64,000 bases of DNA from Puccinia triticina. Its lineage: Eukaryota > Basidiomycota > Pucciniomycetes > Pucciniales > Pucciniaceae. The stretch lies in the NCBI RefSeq assembly GCF_026914185.1, contig NC_070570.1, positions 1,860,001 through 1,924,000 on the forward strand, written 5' to 3'. Shown here one piece after another: positions 46,400 to 58,224 of this stretch. Within the stretch, counting starts at the first letter, position 1. The number at the start of each line of letters is the position of its first letter. The position numbers and the translations under genes are program-made. Under the pieces are notes generated by a model that worked only from the letters and a program-made list of their open reading frames with translations, was not told where the DNA came from and searched no databases.

Positions 46400-47397
46400 T
46401 GTCAGCCTTAGAGTCAGCGCAGCTGACCTAAAGTCTGCCTTTATCATTATTTCTACCTCAAATCTCTTATATCTTTTCATGCTTAAGGTTTAACCTTGTT
46501 TTGACTTCAGATTCTGTTTTCTCATGGAATTTAAACCCTAGTGTCCACTGGCCACTTTCCAACAGCTCAACTCCTTCATAGAGTTCCTTGTTTGTGACGT
46601 GCAGGCGCAGCAGCGCCTGGTAGGCGCAACAGAGCGCTCCAACCACATGTACATGTGTGATTATGTCAGCCAAACTTGAAATTTTTTGAAGTCAGGATCC
46701 CCCATGCAGCTGGAGGATGCACAGACTCCAAGCACACCAGAACCACCACCCAGATAACTCCAGGATCACCACCAAAGAGCCTACTATACTCCCAGTATAC
46801 CTACCGTCACAGGCGCCTAGGATATTGACAGTAAGTAACCTCTTTCACTGAACCTTGTTTATCTCAGAGGTACAACTCTGTGTTTTGCTTGATCTGCTCT
46901 TTCTTCTAGTTTTGCCTCCTTCTTGATCACAGGGCTGTCCCTCCAAATCCACAGGCCTTTGCCTCTATCTTGATCACAGGGCTGTCTCTTATTATCACTT
47001 GGCCTTTGCCTCAAATTTAGGTTACAGGGCTGTCCCTCAGGTTTCCCTTTAAGAACCTTGACTACCCAGAAGGAAGCTAAAAGATTGTGGCTGGATTAAA
47101 CTTATCTAATCCAGATACCCTCCTGAGAGGAAGCTGTAGCACTTCTAGCACAGATTAGCAGCACTCTTCTGAAGAGTAGCATTGCCAGTGGACGTGCATT
47201 CCCACTAGAATAACCTAGTACTTCTCTTTTTCCTTATCCTGCTTGGTTTCTCTCTCTCTTTCTCTTTTTCTCTTATAGTTGTAGTTTCTTTATCCCAAGA
47301 AATACAACTATTGCCCCCCCCATTTCTTGTGTCCTGTTGTCACTATGGAGACTCAGGCTCACATGATACATCATGGTAGCAGACTAACAGACAACTC
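46400..47397. other. Noncoding, probably retroelement-derived
   Basis: No protein motif is visible. It has T/C-rich tracts and ends in a repeat of the primer-site-like segment TACATCATGGTAGCAGAC, which suggests the internal part of a small LTR element. Confidence 0.35.
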
Positions 47398-48250
47398 AAC
47401 ACATGAAAGGGGTATGTGCAGGAAGGGGTATTTGCACATGAAAGGGATATGTAAACATCAAAGGGGTATGTAAACCTGAATGATGAAAGGGGTATTGAGA
47501 GGGATGTAAATAACTCAAAGGGGACATTTCAACATGAAAGGATCATGAAAAGATGATGAAAGGGGTATGTACACATTGTGAAAGGGATACATGCACATGA
47601 AAGAGATATACACAAATGAAAGGGGTATGTGCACATAAAGGGCTATGTACCAACAGTGGGCCGCTACGCTAAACTACGCTATTTTAGCCCTAACGTTTAG
47701 CGTAGCACCAAAAAGCGCTGGCATTTTTTGAATAGCGTTAGCGCGCTGTTAGCGCCGCTACGCTGCGCTAATTTTCAGCGGCGCTAACAGCACGCTAATT
47801 TTTGTTTAGCGTTAGCGCTACACTACAGCCGCTACGCTACGCTACGTTGCGCTATGGCGCTTTTAGGGGAAAAAAGGCCTTTTTTGCCTCAAAAAGCGCT
47901 GTAGCGCAGCGTAGCAAACACTCTTTTGCGCCCTGCGTGCTTAGTGTTAGCACCATTGCGCGAATCTGCGCTAACGCTACGCTAAAAGCTAAAATAGCTT
48001 TGCACCCTGTGCGTGTAGCGTTAGCGCAGATGCGCGCAATTGCGCTAACACTACGCTAAAAAACAGCGCATTTGTGCTGCGCTACGCTACGCTAACAGCT
48101 ATGGTAGCATAGCTGACCCACTGCTGTATGTACACATTATGAAAGGGGTGAATGCATACAAAAGGGATAAGTGCACATGAAAGGGGTATGTGCACATGAA
48201 AGGGGAATTTGCACATGAAAGGGGAATTTGCACATGAAAGGGCAATTTGC
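47398..48250. repeat. ACATGAAAGGGGTATGT minisatellite, right part
   Basis: Degenerate units of about 20 bp continue on both sides of the MITE at 47651-48125. The MITE target sequence (TATGTAC) is part of the unit. Confidence 0.75.
47651..48125. mobile_element. 475-bp MITE sharing termini with the hAT element
   Basis: It starts CAACAGTGGG and ends CCCACTGCT, the same outermost bases as the autonomous hAT at 5451-9464. CTATGTAC and GTATGTAC (7 of 8 equal) flank it. The interior is almost entirely GCTACGCTA and AGCGTAGCG arrays. It could be moved by that transposase. Confidence 0.75.
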
Positions 48251-48418
48251 ACAGTATCAACTCCTGTACTCAGTTTGTTGTACCTTAGACTCACTATTGC
48301 ATAAATTAGGCAATGTGCATGGAATCAACCAATGCTTGATTCATGCATGAGGCACAGCTTGCCTTGAGCTCTTGCATCTCAACTGCAAGCAGTTTCTAGA
48401 GTTTTTCTTGCAGTGTGT

Positions 48419-48837
48419 CAAGGCTGAAACGCTGCGCTGCGCTACAAAAAAGTGGTCTTTTAGCGCAGTGCAGCGGGGAACTGCTGTGCGGTCAGCCCAA
48501 AAAGCGGTAGCACAGCGCCAGTCCCGCTGCAAATAGCAGGCCCCCGCTTTTTCCCCAACCCAAAAAGCGGTAGCGCAGGAGGCGGGGCCGCTCCTTTCAG
48601 CGCCGCGCAGCGGCCACCAAAGCAGCTGCGCTGCGCTTTTTTGGCTGGCAGCGGGGAGCGCTACGTGGCCAGCTCAAAAAGCGGTAGCGCAGCGACGGTT
48701 CTGCTGTGCTACCGCTGAAATTAGCAGGTCCCCGCTTCTTGCCAGACCCAAAAAGCGGTAGCACAGCGGGCAGGGCCGCTACTTTCAGCGCAGTGCAGCG
48801 GCCACCAAAGCCGCTGTGCTGCGCTTTCACCCTTGAG
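48419..48837. mobile_element. 419-bp GCGGTAGCGCAGCG-rich MITE
   Basis: The ends CAAGGCTGAAA and TTTCACCCTTGAG are inverted matches. AGTGTGT flanks both sides (48412-48418 and 48838-48844). The inside is about two units of 190 bp, each with AAAAAGCGGTAGC(G/A)CAGCG. It lies immediately beside the right 37-bp inverted repeat of the preceding block. Confidence 0.7.
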
Positions 48838-48844
48838 AGTGTGT

Positions 48845-49574
48845 ATTTTAAAAGTGATCCAACACAAGGATTTGAAGATATAGGTATTGGGTATCCCAAT
48901 CCAATACAGCACAAATAATAATATGTATTATGTCCCCTTGGTACTTGTGTACCCGCCAGGTGACTTAACTGGAAACAGCACACTTAAAAGGACAACTGTG
49001 CCACATCCTCATAAGATTTCTGCTGCAGCATACCAATTTTTCTGCAGCTTGAAACCACTGCACGCGGGCCAAGCGCTGAGGTGTCACCAAACCTCTGGGC
49101 CCCACACCCAGCCGTCCATCACCACCCTTTTCCCCCAAAAACAGACACCCAGCACTATACAAAGCATCTCTGCAGATGTGTATGACACGGCAGTTGGTGG
49201 TGTGCAGTATCAGTGGAATCCAACAGTACAAGCGCTGAGGTGCGCTTGGCCCGCACGCACCATGGCGGGTACCCTTCTTGGACATGGGTACCTGGTGTTT
49301 TTTCAGCCTAAATTAAATAACTGGACGCGTACAAATACCAGCAATAAATTATTGTTATTGGTTTGGTTTGCCAATCCAATACACCACTTTGAGATTTTAA
49401 TGCTAACTAAATTGCTGGTCTTTATCAAGTTCCTCTGGAGTCTGCACCCACTTGTTCTACAGGTCCAACAGGCATACTGAGCTGGGATTCAATTGTCTGA
49501 ATACTAAATTTTCAAACATAAGAAATACAATTTAACTGAGCCTGAAGTTCTGGATTTCATCTACAAGTTGGTTT
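48845..49574. other. Noncoding; 3' flank of paralogue 2
   Basis: Nothing beyond unsupported ORFs. Confidence 0.4.
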
Positions 49575-51375
49575 TCAACTTTTGTGCGTTTGGTGAGCAA
49601 CTAAATGATTGAATAGTGATGGATGAAACTCTTGATAAAATGTTGCCAAAGTAAAAGCAGCCACAATCTTTAAATTTTCATTGATTCTCCAAGCTCCTGA
49701 AAAGTAATTGATCAATTCTAGTTGAACTGGTTCAAATAACTCTAAGCCTTCATTTTCAAATTCTTCCCAAGGTGCAATTAACCCATTAGCTTTGGTTGGA
49801 CCCATTATAGGCAGACTCTTGCTTGATTTTGAATTCATAATTATTTCACTGAACCATTCACAAAGTTCTCTTACTGAGCTTCTTTGGTTGGATTCTGTTT
49901 GTGTTCCATCCAATTTTTCCAGAAGATTCAAATGAAGATTGCAAATTAATTTGAGAAGTTTTGAGAAGATATCAATCATGGAATGTTTGACTGGGCTCAT
50001 TGTTTTCTGGTCTAGTATCTCAATATAACTCACACCTGACATTCTGTTGAGAAAGTAAACGGCCAATGGTAATGAAAGATGCCGGGTCCTTCCAATGTTG
50101 TATAAGATGTAGTTCTTTCCTGCTTGATGCTTGAAAAATAAGCAGTATGAGTTTATAAGCTGATGAATTGGATCATCATCACGAAAGCTATAGGAATACA
50201 GCTTTTTTGGTAAAGCTCCGGGAAGTTTGTTTAATATCGAGGCCAAGCATTTATCAAAGCGAGCTTTCTTCTGGTTTTTTTCAATCAGATTTTCATGGAT
50301 GATTTTCGAGAAAGGATATGACATCGAATATTCATCTGAATAAATCATTGAGACAAATCAATTATGGGACGTTATAATGGTAAGCATCATCGTGAATGCT
50401 GTGGGCTGAATCGACACTTATGCACTTACCTGGGTTTTGCTCTTGGTAAGTTGCCACCAGGTAGACAGCCTTCTTTGCTGCCGCTTCATGCTCTCCATCT
50501 CCAGAAAAATAATCTATCAGTTCGATCTGCGTTCTTCCAAATCCCTCAAGGGGCCGATCACCTTTCCAATCCGGGTAAGGCGCTTGAATGATACCGATCA
50601 CTGGGAGATTGCCATAACCAGGTTGATAGATCTCCTTTACCAGCCAGTCGAATAGTCTGTGGTGCTGCAATCTGTGGGCGGGTGCTGTCATGCCGGATTT
50701 TATTAAAACTACCTGATGCAATTCGTAGACGTATGTGATCAACATCTTGAAAAGTTTTCTCCACTTCTCATACGATTGTACGTGATCACTTGTTTTGAGC
50801 AGAACTTTCAACACTACTAGACCGGGGGGCGTCCTGTTCTTAGACCTCATCATGGCAAACCGTAGATTTGGGTGGATCACCGCCTTCGCGCGACCCGCCG
50901 AAGTGGAATCGAATTGTTTTGAACCGAGCCTCTCTTCAAAAATTGACTGCCACTCTCTGACAACCGCAACTGAAGATTTAGCACCTGAGATGTAATGGAA
51001 ATCATCGAGGTATGAAATTTCAGGCCGAATAAGATCCACACGTGCTTTCTTGTGTTTTGGGTCGGCTAAAGTCTCGACGTTTTCCACGGGGGTCAAAGAA
51101 GAAGAAGCACTCGAGTTTGAAGGTTCTTCGTCACGGCACTTTCGTCGATTTGAGCCTATATTGGAATGTTGTGTGACGCTTGGGGTTAGAAAAAATGACG
51201 ACGGCCCGGCTAAGACCTCATGATGAGCTGCAACTTGCTGTTCTTCAACCGAGATATCATCTGCGACCGGCAGCGGATAGTTCAAGTCGAAAAGGAAGGG
51301 TGCCAAGACTCGTCCAAAGCAACGCAAGATGAGATAGCAAACGAAGCAGCGCCTCAAGACCAAGAAAACCGCCAT
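49575..51375 (-). CDS. Secreted-type two-domain protein, paralogue 2, 568 aa
   Basis: Exon 1 is 51375-50430 and exon 2 is 50335-49575; the frame is intact through the GTAAGT/CAG intron. I chose ATG 51375 (MAVFLVLRRCFVCYLILRCF) because the two other copies begin at the matching position; the frame is open further up but that part has no counterpart. Following the N-terminal hydrophobic segment, FDLNYPLP replaces the strict DLNLPP of paralogue 1, so the EAR motif is degenerate. The Ser-rich linker and NLS-like PKHKKARVD are retained. Both helical domains are complete (QIELIDYFSGDGEHEAA and VQLELINYFSGAWRINEN). It is closer to paralogue 3 than to paralogue 1 (VLAGPSS, HYISGAKSSV against HYMSGAKASV). 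A TIR element sits about 200 bp upstream and may affect its promoter. Confidence 0.75.
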
Positions 51376-51582
51376 ACTTATTCTCCAAGGGGGTGTTGCT
51401 ATTCTTGAATGGAGGCTTGCGTAGATTCTGCTAGCTTGCCCACCGTACTCCTTCTTGGGCCCAACCTGTAGCGACAGGCTTTGGGACGCTTCACCAGAAC
51501 CTCCCTTCCCCTGTACACAGCGGGACTCGCATGAATTGGAACCGCCGCCAGTGCGTGACAGTGCCGTGGGTAGCCGTGGCGT

Positions 51583-53412
51583 CCCACGACCCAATCGGGC
51601 GCACCTGTGACTGCAGGTCGCACCTATACGGGGTGGAGTATTTTTACATTGTATGTTTTACACGCTTCATGCAATGTAAAAAGCACCCATGTAAATTTAC
51701 ACTTTGGGCTTCTGCAGATTAAATTTGCGTTCGGCGGAGGCCAAACCACCGCACGTAAACATTTGACATGTAAGGCACGGCTTGCAAAATTAGTCCTGCG
51801 GACCTGCACCCCCAGTTTCACACCCTGCGAGTTAACATGCTCCGTTTGGAGCATGCAAATTTGTAATTCCCCGCAGTGTAAATTAAAATTACATACAAAC
51901 TCTTACACCCATCGGAGATTCTAGAGTTCAGCACATACCACTCTCCCCTTCTTGGATCATCCAAACTCTGTATACCCTCATTGAGCTTTTGACATAGGTT
52001 CCGGCCATACCTTGGCCACACTCACAATTGGTACAGATGCGGCAACCTCAATCTCCCAACACGGCACATCCATTCCCTCCTTTTGTTTGATTTGCTCAAC
52101 GGTTCTGGATAGAAATTGAGGTAAGTAAGAACCCCCCCCCCCCCCCCCTCCACAATTTTTCCCCACCTCTCACACACATTCCTTTCAACCGGTCCCCAGC
52201 ACGACCAAAATAATTACCAGTATCAGCTAACATCATTCCTTTTAATTGCATCCACACCCTCACTCGCTCACTATCAACATATCCCATGGCCCGCAAAGTC
52301 CGCTCCAAACAACTACCCGCCACCGTCCCGTCACCAGATATTGTCCCACCGCCACCAAACCCAAGACCCAAGTTGCCCAAATGGCAGTTGCCTGTCGCAA
52401 TGGAAAGTGGCTTTAGCACTTTCATTGATCACGGCACCTTGCTTGACAGGCAAGGTTACCCCCTCTACCCCAACCAATCTACAACATTTGTGGTTCCGCA
52501 GAACACAAGGTTTGAAAACATCCCCAAGGTCGGCTACTCCCAGACCGTCAACGTCAACAATCGGAACAACAACTCGTGGAAAGTGATACATGTGAAGTGC
52601 CTCGGAGTTATGCTTTGCAACCGGGAAGAATGCAAGTACGCTGGCCCACCCCCCACTGGCCCCAGAAAAATTCAAGAGCTACTGAGCACGTAAGTAACCC
52701 AAAACCCACCAACCAACCAAAGAAAAATACCCGACTTTAACAAAGCCTCTTCCTTCTCTACATTTATATTATAATAGCCCGCAAAATTCTAATTGGCCGG
52801 AGTACAGGATATTTTTGCAATGCATGTGCTGCATGCAATATTGTCTTGCAAGAACATGGTATGCAAAATTGTTTGATGTGGGTGCAAGCTGTAATCTTGC
52901 ATGACTGTAGTGCAAGTGTTGCACAAGGAGGCCTGTAAAATTACAGGGCGGGGGTCCCCGGGAATAATTTTGCGGGGGATGTTTTGCATGCATTATTCTT
53001 GCATGTCATGTGTTACGCACAATGTCATGCAAAATTACAATGAAACCCGGGTCTTTTGGAATTTTGCACGCAATCCGTTTCACAGGGCTTATGTCTTGCA
53101 AAATAAGTCTTGCAAAATTATGGGCACCCAAATTATAGCCTGTAATTTCTATTTTTACATCACCGAGCGTGCACTTTTACATGTCACACTTTACATAGGA
53201 GATTTAACGTGGTACCCCATTTAGCTTGACACACGTAAATTTAGTTAATTGGCTTCACACGTGCAATTTTGCATAATTGGGGTTTTACATTGCACATACC
53301 GTGTAAAGCGCAGGATGTAAAAATCAACATCCCCCACCTATACAAGCAGCCGCTCTGGAGGTGTTGCAGGGGCAACACTCTTGTAGATAGGTGCGCAAAG
53401 TCGGGTCGTGGG
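51583..53412. mobile_element. TIR element carrying a captured gene exon, about 1.83 kb
   Basis: CCCACGACCC at 51583 and its inverse at 53403-53412 open arms that share GCGCACCT, CTATAC/CTTGTATAGGTGGGG-type blocks, ATTTTTACAT, TTTACACG and TGCAATGTAAAA over roughly 150 bp. The interior holds one exon of a GCM-like gene and, at 52.8-53.25 kb, sequence full of TTGCA and TGCAAAATT motifs. No transposase or exact target duplication is seen. It lies directly upstream of paralogue 2. Confidence 0.55.
52286..52689 (+). CDS. GCM/WRKY-like zinc-binding protein, first exon only
   Basis: The ATG opens a frame of 135 codons that runs into a perfect donor (GAGCAC|GTAAGT at 52690). The segment WKVIHVKCLGVMLCN followed by REECKYAGPPPTG looks like the start of the GCM/WRKY-GCM1 zinc domain found in many transposon-borne proteins of rust fungi (W, then C-x5-C-x4-C spacing). 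The following exon with the remaining Cys/His ligands is not recognisable downstream. It therefore appears to be a truncated gene piece carried by the TIR element. The N-terminal 45 residues are Pro-rich and basic. It is unlikely to give a folded domain on its own. Confidence 0.5.
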
Positions 53413-54510
53413 GCTGGCAGCATTGCAAAATCACTCAAATTACCTCTTTAGAAATTATTGCAGGAAAGCAACACACTTGGTTGACTATCCCAACAGATGG
53501 AATCCATCTTTGTCCCAATGTGCATCTTTTGTGATATGTAGCTTTCTCATGCCTTGTGAACCTGATTTTTGAGTGACAAACAAAAATCAAGTCAAAATCC
53601 TCTTTTTGACAGTGCAATGCCTTATTCCACTTTATGGCAAATGAATTATTAATTCAGTTTGGCCAGAAAAGAATAAGAAAAAGCATAAGAGATTTTATTT
53701 AGGTTTTTCACTACATATCATGGGGTTTAATTCTGATGGTCAAGAAGGATTTGCCAAAAACAGCAACTTTCAAAAAAAGGTATAAACTAATTATAATGTC
53801 AAATTTAAAATTTTGAAGAGATCATTATGACGGAATGATGCCGGCCATCATCTCTGTTGAAAAAAAATCAAGGTTTTCTGAATTTGCAAGGTGTAGTGTG
53901 CAAAAAGGGTGCTATGCACCAAAATGATTTTCTGCTCTCAGGCCAAAAGGCTGACATTGTGTGCAAGTCCCTCCACCAATGGTAGTGGGGTTGCACACGC
54001 CACCCGCGCCCCTCTACCGAACTGGGTACAAGGGACTTGTGTCAAGTTTGTACCAGTGCTGGGACATTCCCAGTCACCAGCCCGGCTCCCCCACGCACCT
54101 GTGACTCAGAAAGGACTCAATTGTCCTGCCCGCATCACAAGAACAGTAGGGCTCTGTCATTAAATGGTCAACCCACGCTGTGCCACCACCAAAAACCAGT
54201 GGTAGTGTAGCCCCTTCCCTGGGGGCCCATCCTTGGCTCCACCCACAGGTCTGACCTCAACAGTGGTTTTAAAGCAGTGGAGCCCTTTCCAGGGGGCTTC
54301 TGGTTTGTTTGAGTTTTTAAGAGAAGTGTGGATTGTGCAATCCAAAATGTTTCCTCCACCCACAGTCCACCTTCCCAATCCGCCTAGAACATCTCCTCAC
54401 CTTTGAGGGACAGACCCTTGGCTCCTCCCCCAGACTCCAGACTCATCTCCACCCTCTCCAGTGTTGAAATGTTGTAATCCTCAGTGGTCAAAATCAACAC
54501 ATCAGGAATG
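53413..54510. other. Noncoding sequence
   Basis: No supported gene. Around 54.18-54.35 kb lie repeated AGCCCCTTCC(C/A)-type stretches suggesting an old repeat. Confidence 0.4.
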
Positions 54511-54511
54511 G

Positions 54512-54564
<53 letters not shown>

Positions 54565-54599
54565 AAGCTAAGGTCGCTGGTTCAAATCCTGCCCAAGTC
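54511..54599 (+). tRNA. Type II tRNA-like cloverleaf (gene, pseudogene or SINE head)
   Basis: 89 nt with a perfect 7-bp acceptor stem (GACTTGG/CCAAGTC), D-arm GCC-TAGTTGGTAAA-GGC, 5-bp anticodon stem (GCACT/AGTGT with one G-T pair), long variable arm CTTAGC-TTCAA-GCTAAG, and T-arm with TTCAAAT loop and one mismatch. The A and B boxes match Pol III consensus. The anticodon loop TCTAGTAT is 8 nt, so no normal anticodon can be assigned. Type II arms belong to Ser or Leu tRNAs. Relatives lie inside the LTR-like repeats near 46 kb, which favours a SINE or pseudogene. Confidence 0.45.
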
Positions 54600-55626
54600 A
54601 ATCGTTTTCTGCTAAGTTTCTGCAAAATGCATTGTGAGTTTTAACATCCAGCAGAAACAAGTACATCATATCTTTCCTGCCATCATAAGAACAATCATGC
54701 CTCCGCGCTCACCCAACCCCCATACTCCCCCATACACTGACTGCCCAGATAGCAAGTTAGTATTTTTCCTGCCCCACAGTATTTTGTCTGTGCAATCTCC
54801 TATGTACCCCCAGTCCCAATGATGATCTCAAGAGCCCATCTGTGTACTCCTCCCCCCCAGAAAATACCATTGGCAGTGTCTTTTGCTGTAACCGTGTCTG
54901 ATCCAAAAAACAATCATATTGCTTGGTCCATCTGTCCAAGTACATGTGCCCCCCAAAAATATCTTGCAACTTGATTGTGAGTCAATGTCTGGACAGCTTT
55001 TGAAAACCTGCCACCAGATGACATGACCTATGTGATCCAATCAAATAGTCTTCCAGCCACTAATCCGGTTGGATGAGCCCCAGATCATAAAATCTGGACA
55101 CCTTTTGAGCCCTGTGACCCAGGTGATCTGACTGGATCCCATTTTTCAAATTTCAGAAGTGTGTTCCGGGGACCTGCTTCCCCCATTTTGCCACCCATCC
55201 AGGATCCTCATGTGTTGCTTCCCCAATGCGTGGGACCTGACTAGCTTGACCACAACGCAAACCAATTTACCCTTGTTGCAGGGTCAGTGCGACCATCTGG
55301 GTGCATCCCCAATTGGTTGCTGTGGGCCCGCTGTGTAGGAAGTTGCAAGCCTCTGGCTTGCTAGGAGACATGCCCAAGCATCCACCAGGAGCTACCTTCA
55401 CGCTGTGGTGCTCCATTGGTGTGACAATGTCAAAAGCACATTGCTGAGGTATTGGGACAGCATAGATACAGCTATCATTCATTGTGAGAGGAGGAAGTTA
55501 AAAGATTTCAAACAACTTGAAGTATTTATTTCTTTGTACAACAATAATAGTTTAGAGATAGAAATAAGTTAAATTTTACCTTGAAGGAATACAAACCTGC
55601 TAGCTAAGAGTGAATGAAATGATACT

Positions 55627-55793
55627 AAATTGATAATGAAAATAGTGTATTACAATTTTCAAGGCTAATAATCTGTTCCTATAAACATTCAAATAATACA
55701 GTCAAGAAATAAATTGATAATGACAATAGTGCATTACGATTTTCAAGGCTAATAATCTGTTCCTATAAACATTCAAATAATACAGTCAAGAAA
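55627..55793. repeat. 84-bp tandem duplication
   Basis: Two adjacent copies starting AAATTGATAATGA at 55627 and 55711 differ at about three positions. Confidence 0.85.
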
Positions 55794-56930
55794 CACTTAT
55801 TAGTATCTTTTGCTTGATCAAAACAAGCATCTTTACTTTTATGAATTGCTTTGCAAGCAGATCAGTGAGGAATAAATTTAACTTGTATGTTCTTGATCTA
55901 TGGCTGATAACAATAGCAATTATTAATCAGTGTTTTATTCTGATAAGTTCATTAATGTATACTACTCACCTGATGGTGAGCTTATACATTTAATGAGATT
56001 TGCATTTGTTATCTTTTGATTCAATAGATCAATATTTGGTGTCAAGAGTGTTTGACTGAGATAAAAGAGATTAATTAATATCTTTTCTTCTCTTGTGAAT
56101 TAGGATCATTTGACTCACTTTGAGTTCAAAGATCTTCAATCCACATTGTCATCAATGACATCATTACCTGAGCACCTTGCTGTCTTTCTAATTGGCTGTT
56201 CCAATTGTGAACCTGCCAAATCTGCAACATTATGCATTAAACATTTAGTTATATTTATCTTGTTGTGAGTGCACACTTACAGCTCACCTAGGAAAGTTCT
56301 ATTTCAAGAATCAGCATTGTAAGACAAATTCCAACAGAATTTATATATAAATAAAAGCAGTGTATGTGTACATGGGAGGGATGGAGTCATTACAGAGAGA
56401 GGGAGGACAGATGGATGATGGATGGTGTTATCACGGATGGAACAGCAGACTAGGATTATGCAGGATGTATGGTCTTGGCAGGGATGGAATGAGGACCATG
56501 ACTAGGTAGGAATGGAAGGGAGGATGGTGTGGTGTATCAACAGAAGAGGTGGAAAGTATTGGGAGCACATCTCTCAACCAGGAATGGAAGGGAGAATGGT
56601 GTGGTGTATCAAGGAAGGCCGTTTCTAAGGTTATATTACTTGTATAAGGGTATATTATCTTTGTAAGGGTGTTATATTACTTTATAAGGGTCTAGGATTC
56701 AGTATGATGGGATATGGATGAAAAAATTAATTAGGCAAGGAGGAAGGAGGAAGGAAGGAGCAAGGTGGTAGGAGAGGCTTTGAACCCCAATATTCTGAAT
56801 GGAAGAAGGCAAAAGCTGGACAGGCAGGCATATAGTAGGTTACAGAAGGTTATTTGGGTCACCTAGCAACACATGATATCATGCAGTGCAGCATATGCAG
56901 GCAGATAAGGTGTTCAAGGAGCTTTCCTGC

Positions 56931-57078
56931 AGAATCAATTACCTCATTGTTTGGCAGGCAGTGAAACACATGCATATATTGCTGAGCAACTGATATACCC
57001 TCCTGAAGAATCCATTACCTCATTTTTTGGCAGGCAGTGCAACACATGCATATCTTGCTGTGCAAGTGATATCCCCTG
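56931..57078. repeat. 74-bp tandem duplication
   Basis: Two copies contain TTTGGCAGGCAGTG and ACACATGCATAT, about 74 bp apart, with modest divergence. Confidence 0.75.
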
Positions 57079-57266
57079 CAGAAAATAGCCCTCACAAGGA
57101 GTTCCCCTAGAGCCAAATTCCCTCACACTTCAATATGTAAGAAGGCCTCTTTCCCCCTCTCATCAGATATTTTCCCCCATCAGCCTAGGAAGGTTTGGTC
57201 ACAGTGGTTATTTTAGTTATAGTTACAGTGGTAGTGTAAGTTTGAGTCAGTAGTAAAGATTTCATC

Positions 57267-58222
57267 AGGTACCCTGTGTCCATGGGTGGGTAACTGTTGG
57301 CGGCAATCACTCAGGTACCTGCCAGCAGGTGCAGGTGTCTGGCCTGATGAGCTGCAGGTACTCCCCCCCCCAATACCCGTCTACCTAGCCAAGTGGAATC
57401 CCTCATGACAAGTGGTATACAAACAACCCCTTGCCAAGAGGGATTCCACTTGGAAACAAAGGGTAGTTACGCTACGCATAACACATAGATAACAGTAATG
57501 TAACGGAATTTTTGTCGTTATCTACACATTACGCGTAATGGCGGTGCAATTACGTTATCTACACATTACGCGTAACAGTGGTGCGATTATGTTATTGCAC
57601 CACATTAAGACGTTTTTTTTATGTTTGTTGCGCTATCCAGGCGCGCAGAGCCCCTGAGAACAGGCGAAAAATGAGGCTAAAAAAGCCTCAAAAGCTCCGT
57701 TATTGCGTTATCCGGGGGATAACATGATAACAGGCCTCAGAAATGAGGCCCGTTACGTTACGCGCGGGGCCTGAAATGACCCTGTTACTAGTAAAGTAAC
57801 AGGGGGCCCGGATAACAGGGGTAGGTACGTTACCAAAATTGCGCGGATAACACAACATAAGGTAACTACCCTTTGTTGCACTTGGCGAGCTGGTATACAT
57901 ATACCAACTCACCAAGATGTATTCTTCTTGGCGAGTGGGTATACTACACATACATCAGCTCGTCGCCAAGAGGGATTCCTCTTGATGGGCTGGTATGATA
58001 CACCATCTTGCCAAGAGGGATTCATCTTGGCAAGCTGGTATACATATACCAACTCGCCAAGATAGATTCCTCTTGACAGGCTGGTATGTATAATTTACAC
58101 CAGCTTTCCAAGAGGGCTACTATGGATACACCAGATTTCCAGTACTTCCTCTTGACTGCCCCTGAAATCAATCAGGTACCCGCAAGCGGATAGGGGGTAC
58201 CTGCAACAGGTTTGTTTGTCCC
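57267..58222. mobile_element. Second GGTACC / palindromic-minisatellite element
   Basis: CAGGTACC-rich ends surround the same palindromic minisatellite (CCAAGAGGGATTCCTCTTGG, GGTATACATATACC) as in 43.7-44.8 kb. It is split by a 424-bp MITE. The exact ends could not be fixed. The right side abuts a Copia integrase fragment, which it may interrupt. Confidence 0.55.
57454..57877. mobile_element. 424-bp MITE rich in GTTATCTACACATTACGCG
   Basis: The inverted ends AAACAAAGGGTAGTTAC and GTAACTACCCTTTGTT are flanked by CCACTTGG and GCACTTGG (7 of 8 equal), as for hAT. The inside repeats GTTATCTACACATTACGCG and CGTTA-type motifs. Confidence 0.75.
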
Positions 58223-58224
58223 AG

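Larger units (their letters stand above)
45410..48409. mobile_element. 3.0-kb block bracketed by perfect 37-bp inverted repeats
   Basis: 45410-45446 and 48373-48409 are identical in inverted orientation over 37 bp (starting AAGAAAAACTCTAGAAACTG, ending CAGTTGAGATGCA). Inside are a minisatellite of GTACACATGAAAGGGGTAT-like units, two LTR-like repeats with tRNA-like content, and a nested 475-bp hAT-type MITE. No transposase and no obvious target duplication are visible. Confidence 0.65.
54600..57266. other. Long noncoding stretch
   Basis: About 2.7 kb with no credible ORF. It contains two local tandem duplications (listed separately) and GGAATGGAAGG-type direct repeats at about 56.5-56.6 kb. 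Confidence 0.45.

Noticed and set aside
47802..48059. 85-codon ORF
   Set aside because: Made of GCTACGCTA repeats within a MITE.
51376..51594. N-terminal extension of paralogue 2 (upstream in-frame start)
   Set aside because: The other two copies have no counterpart. The conserved N-terminus starts at ATG 51375.
55267..55482. 71-codon ORF
   Set aside because: No motif, no splice partners, and no homology recognisable by eye.
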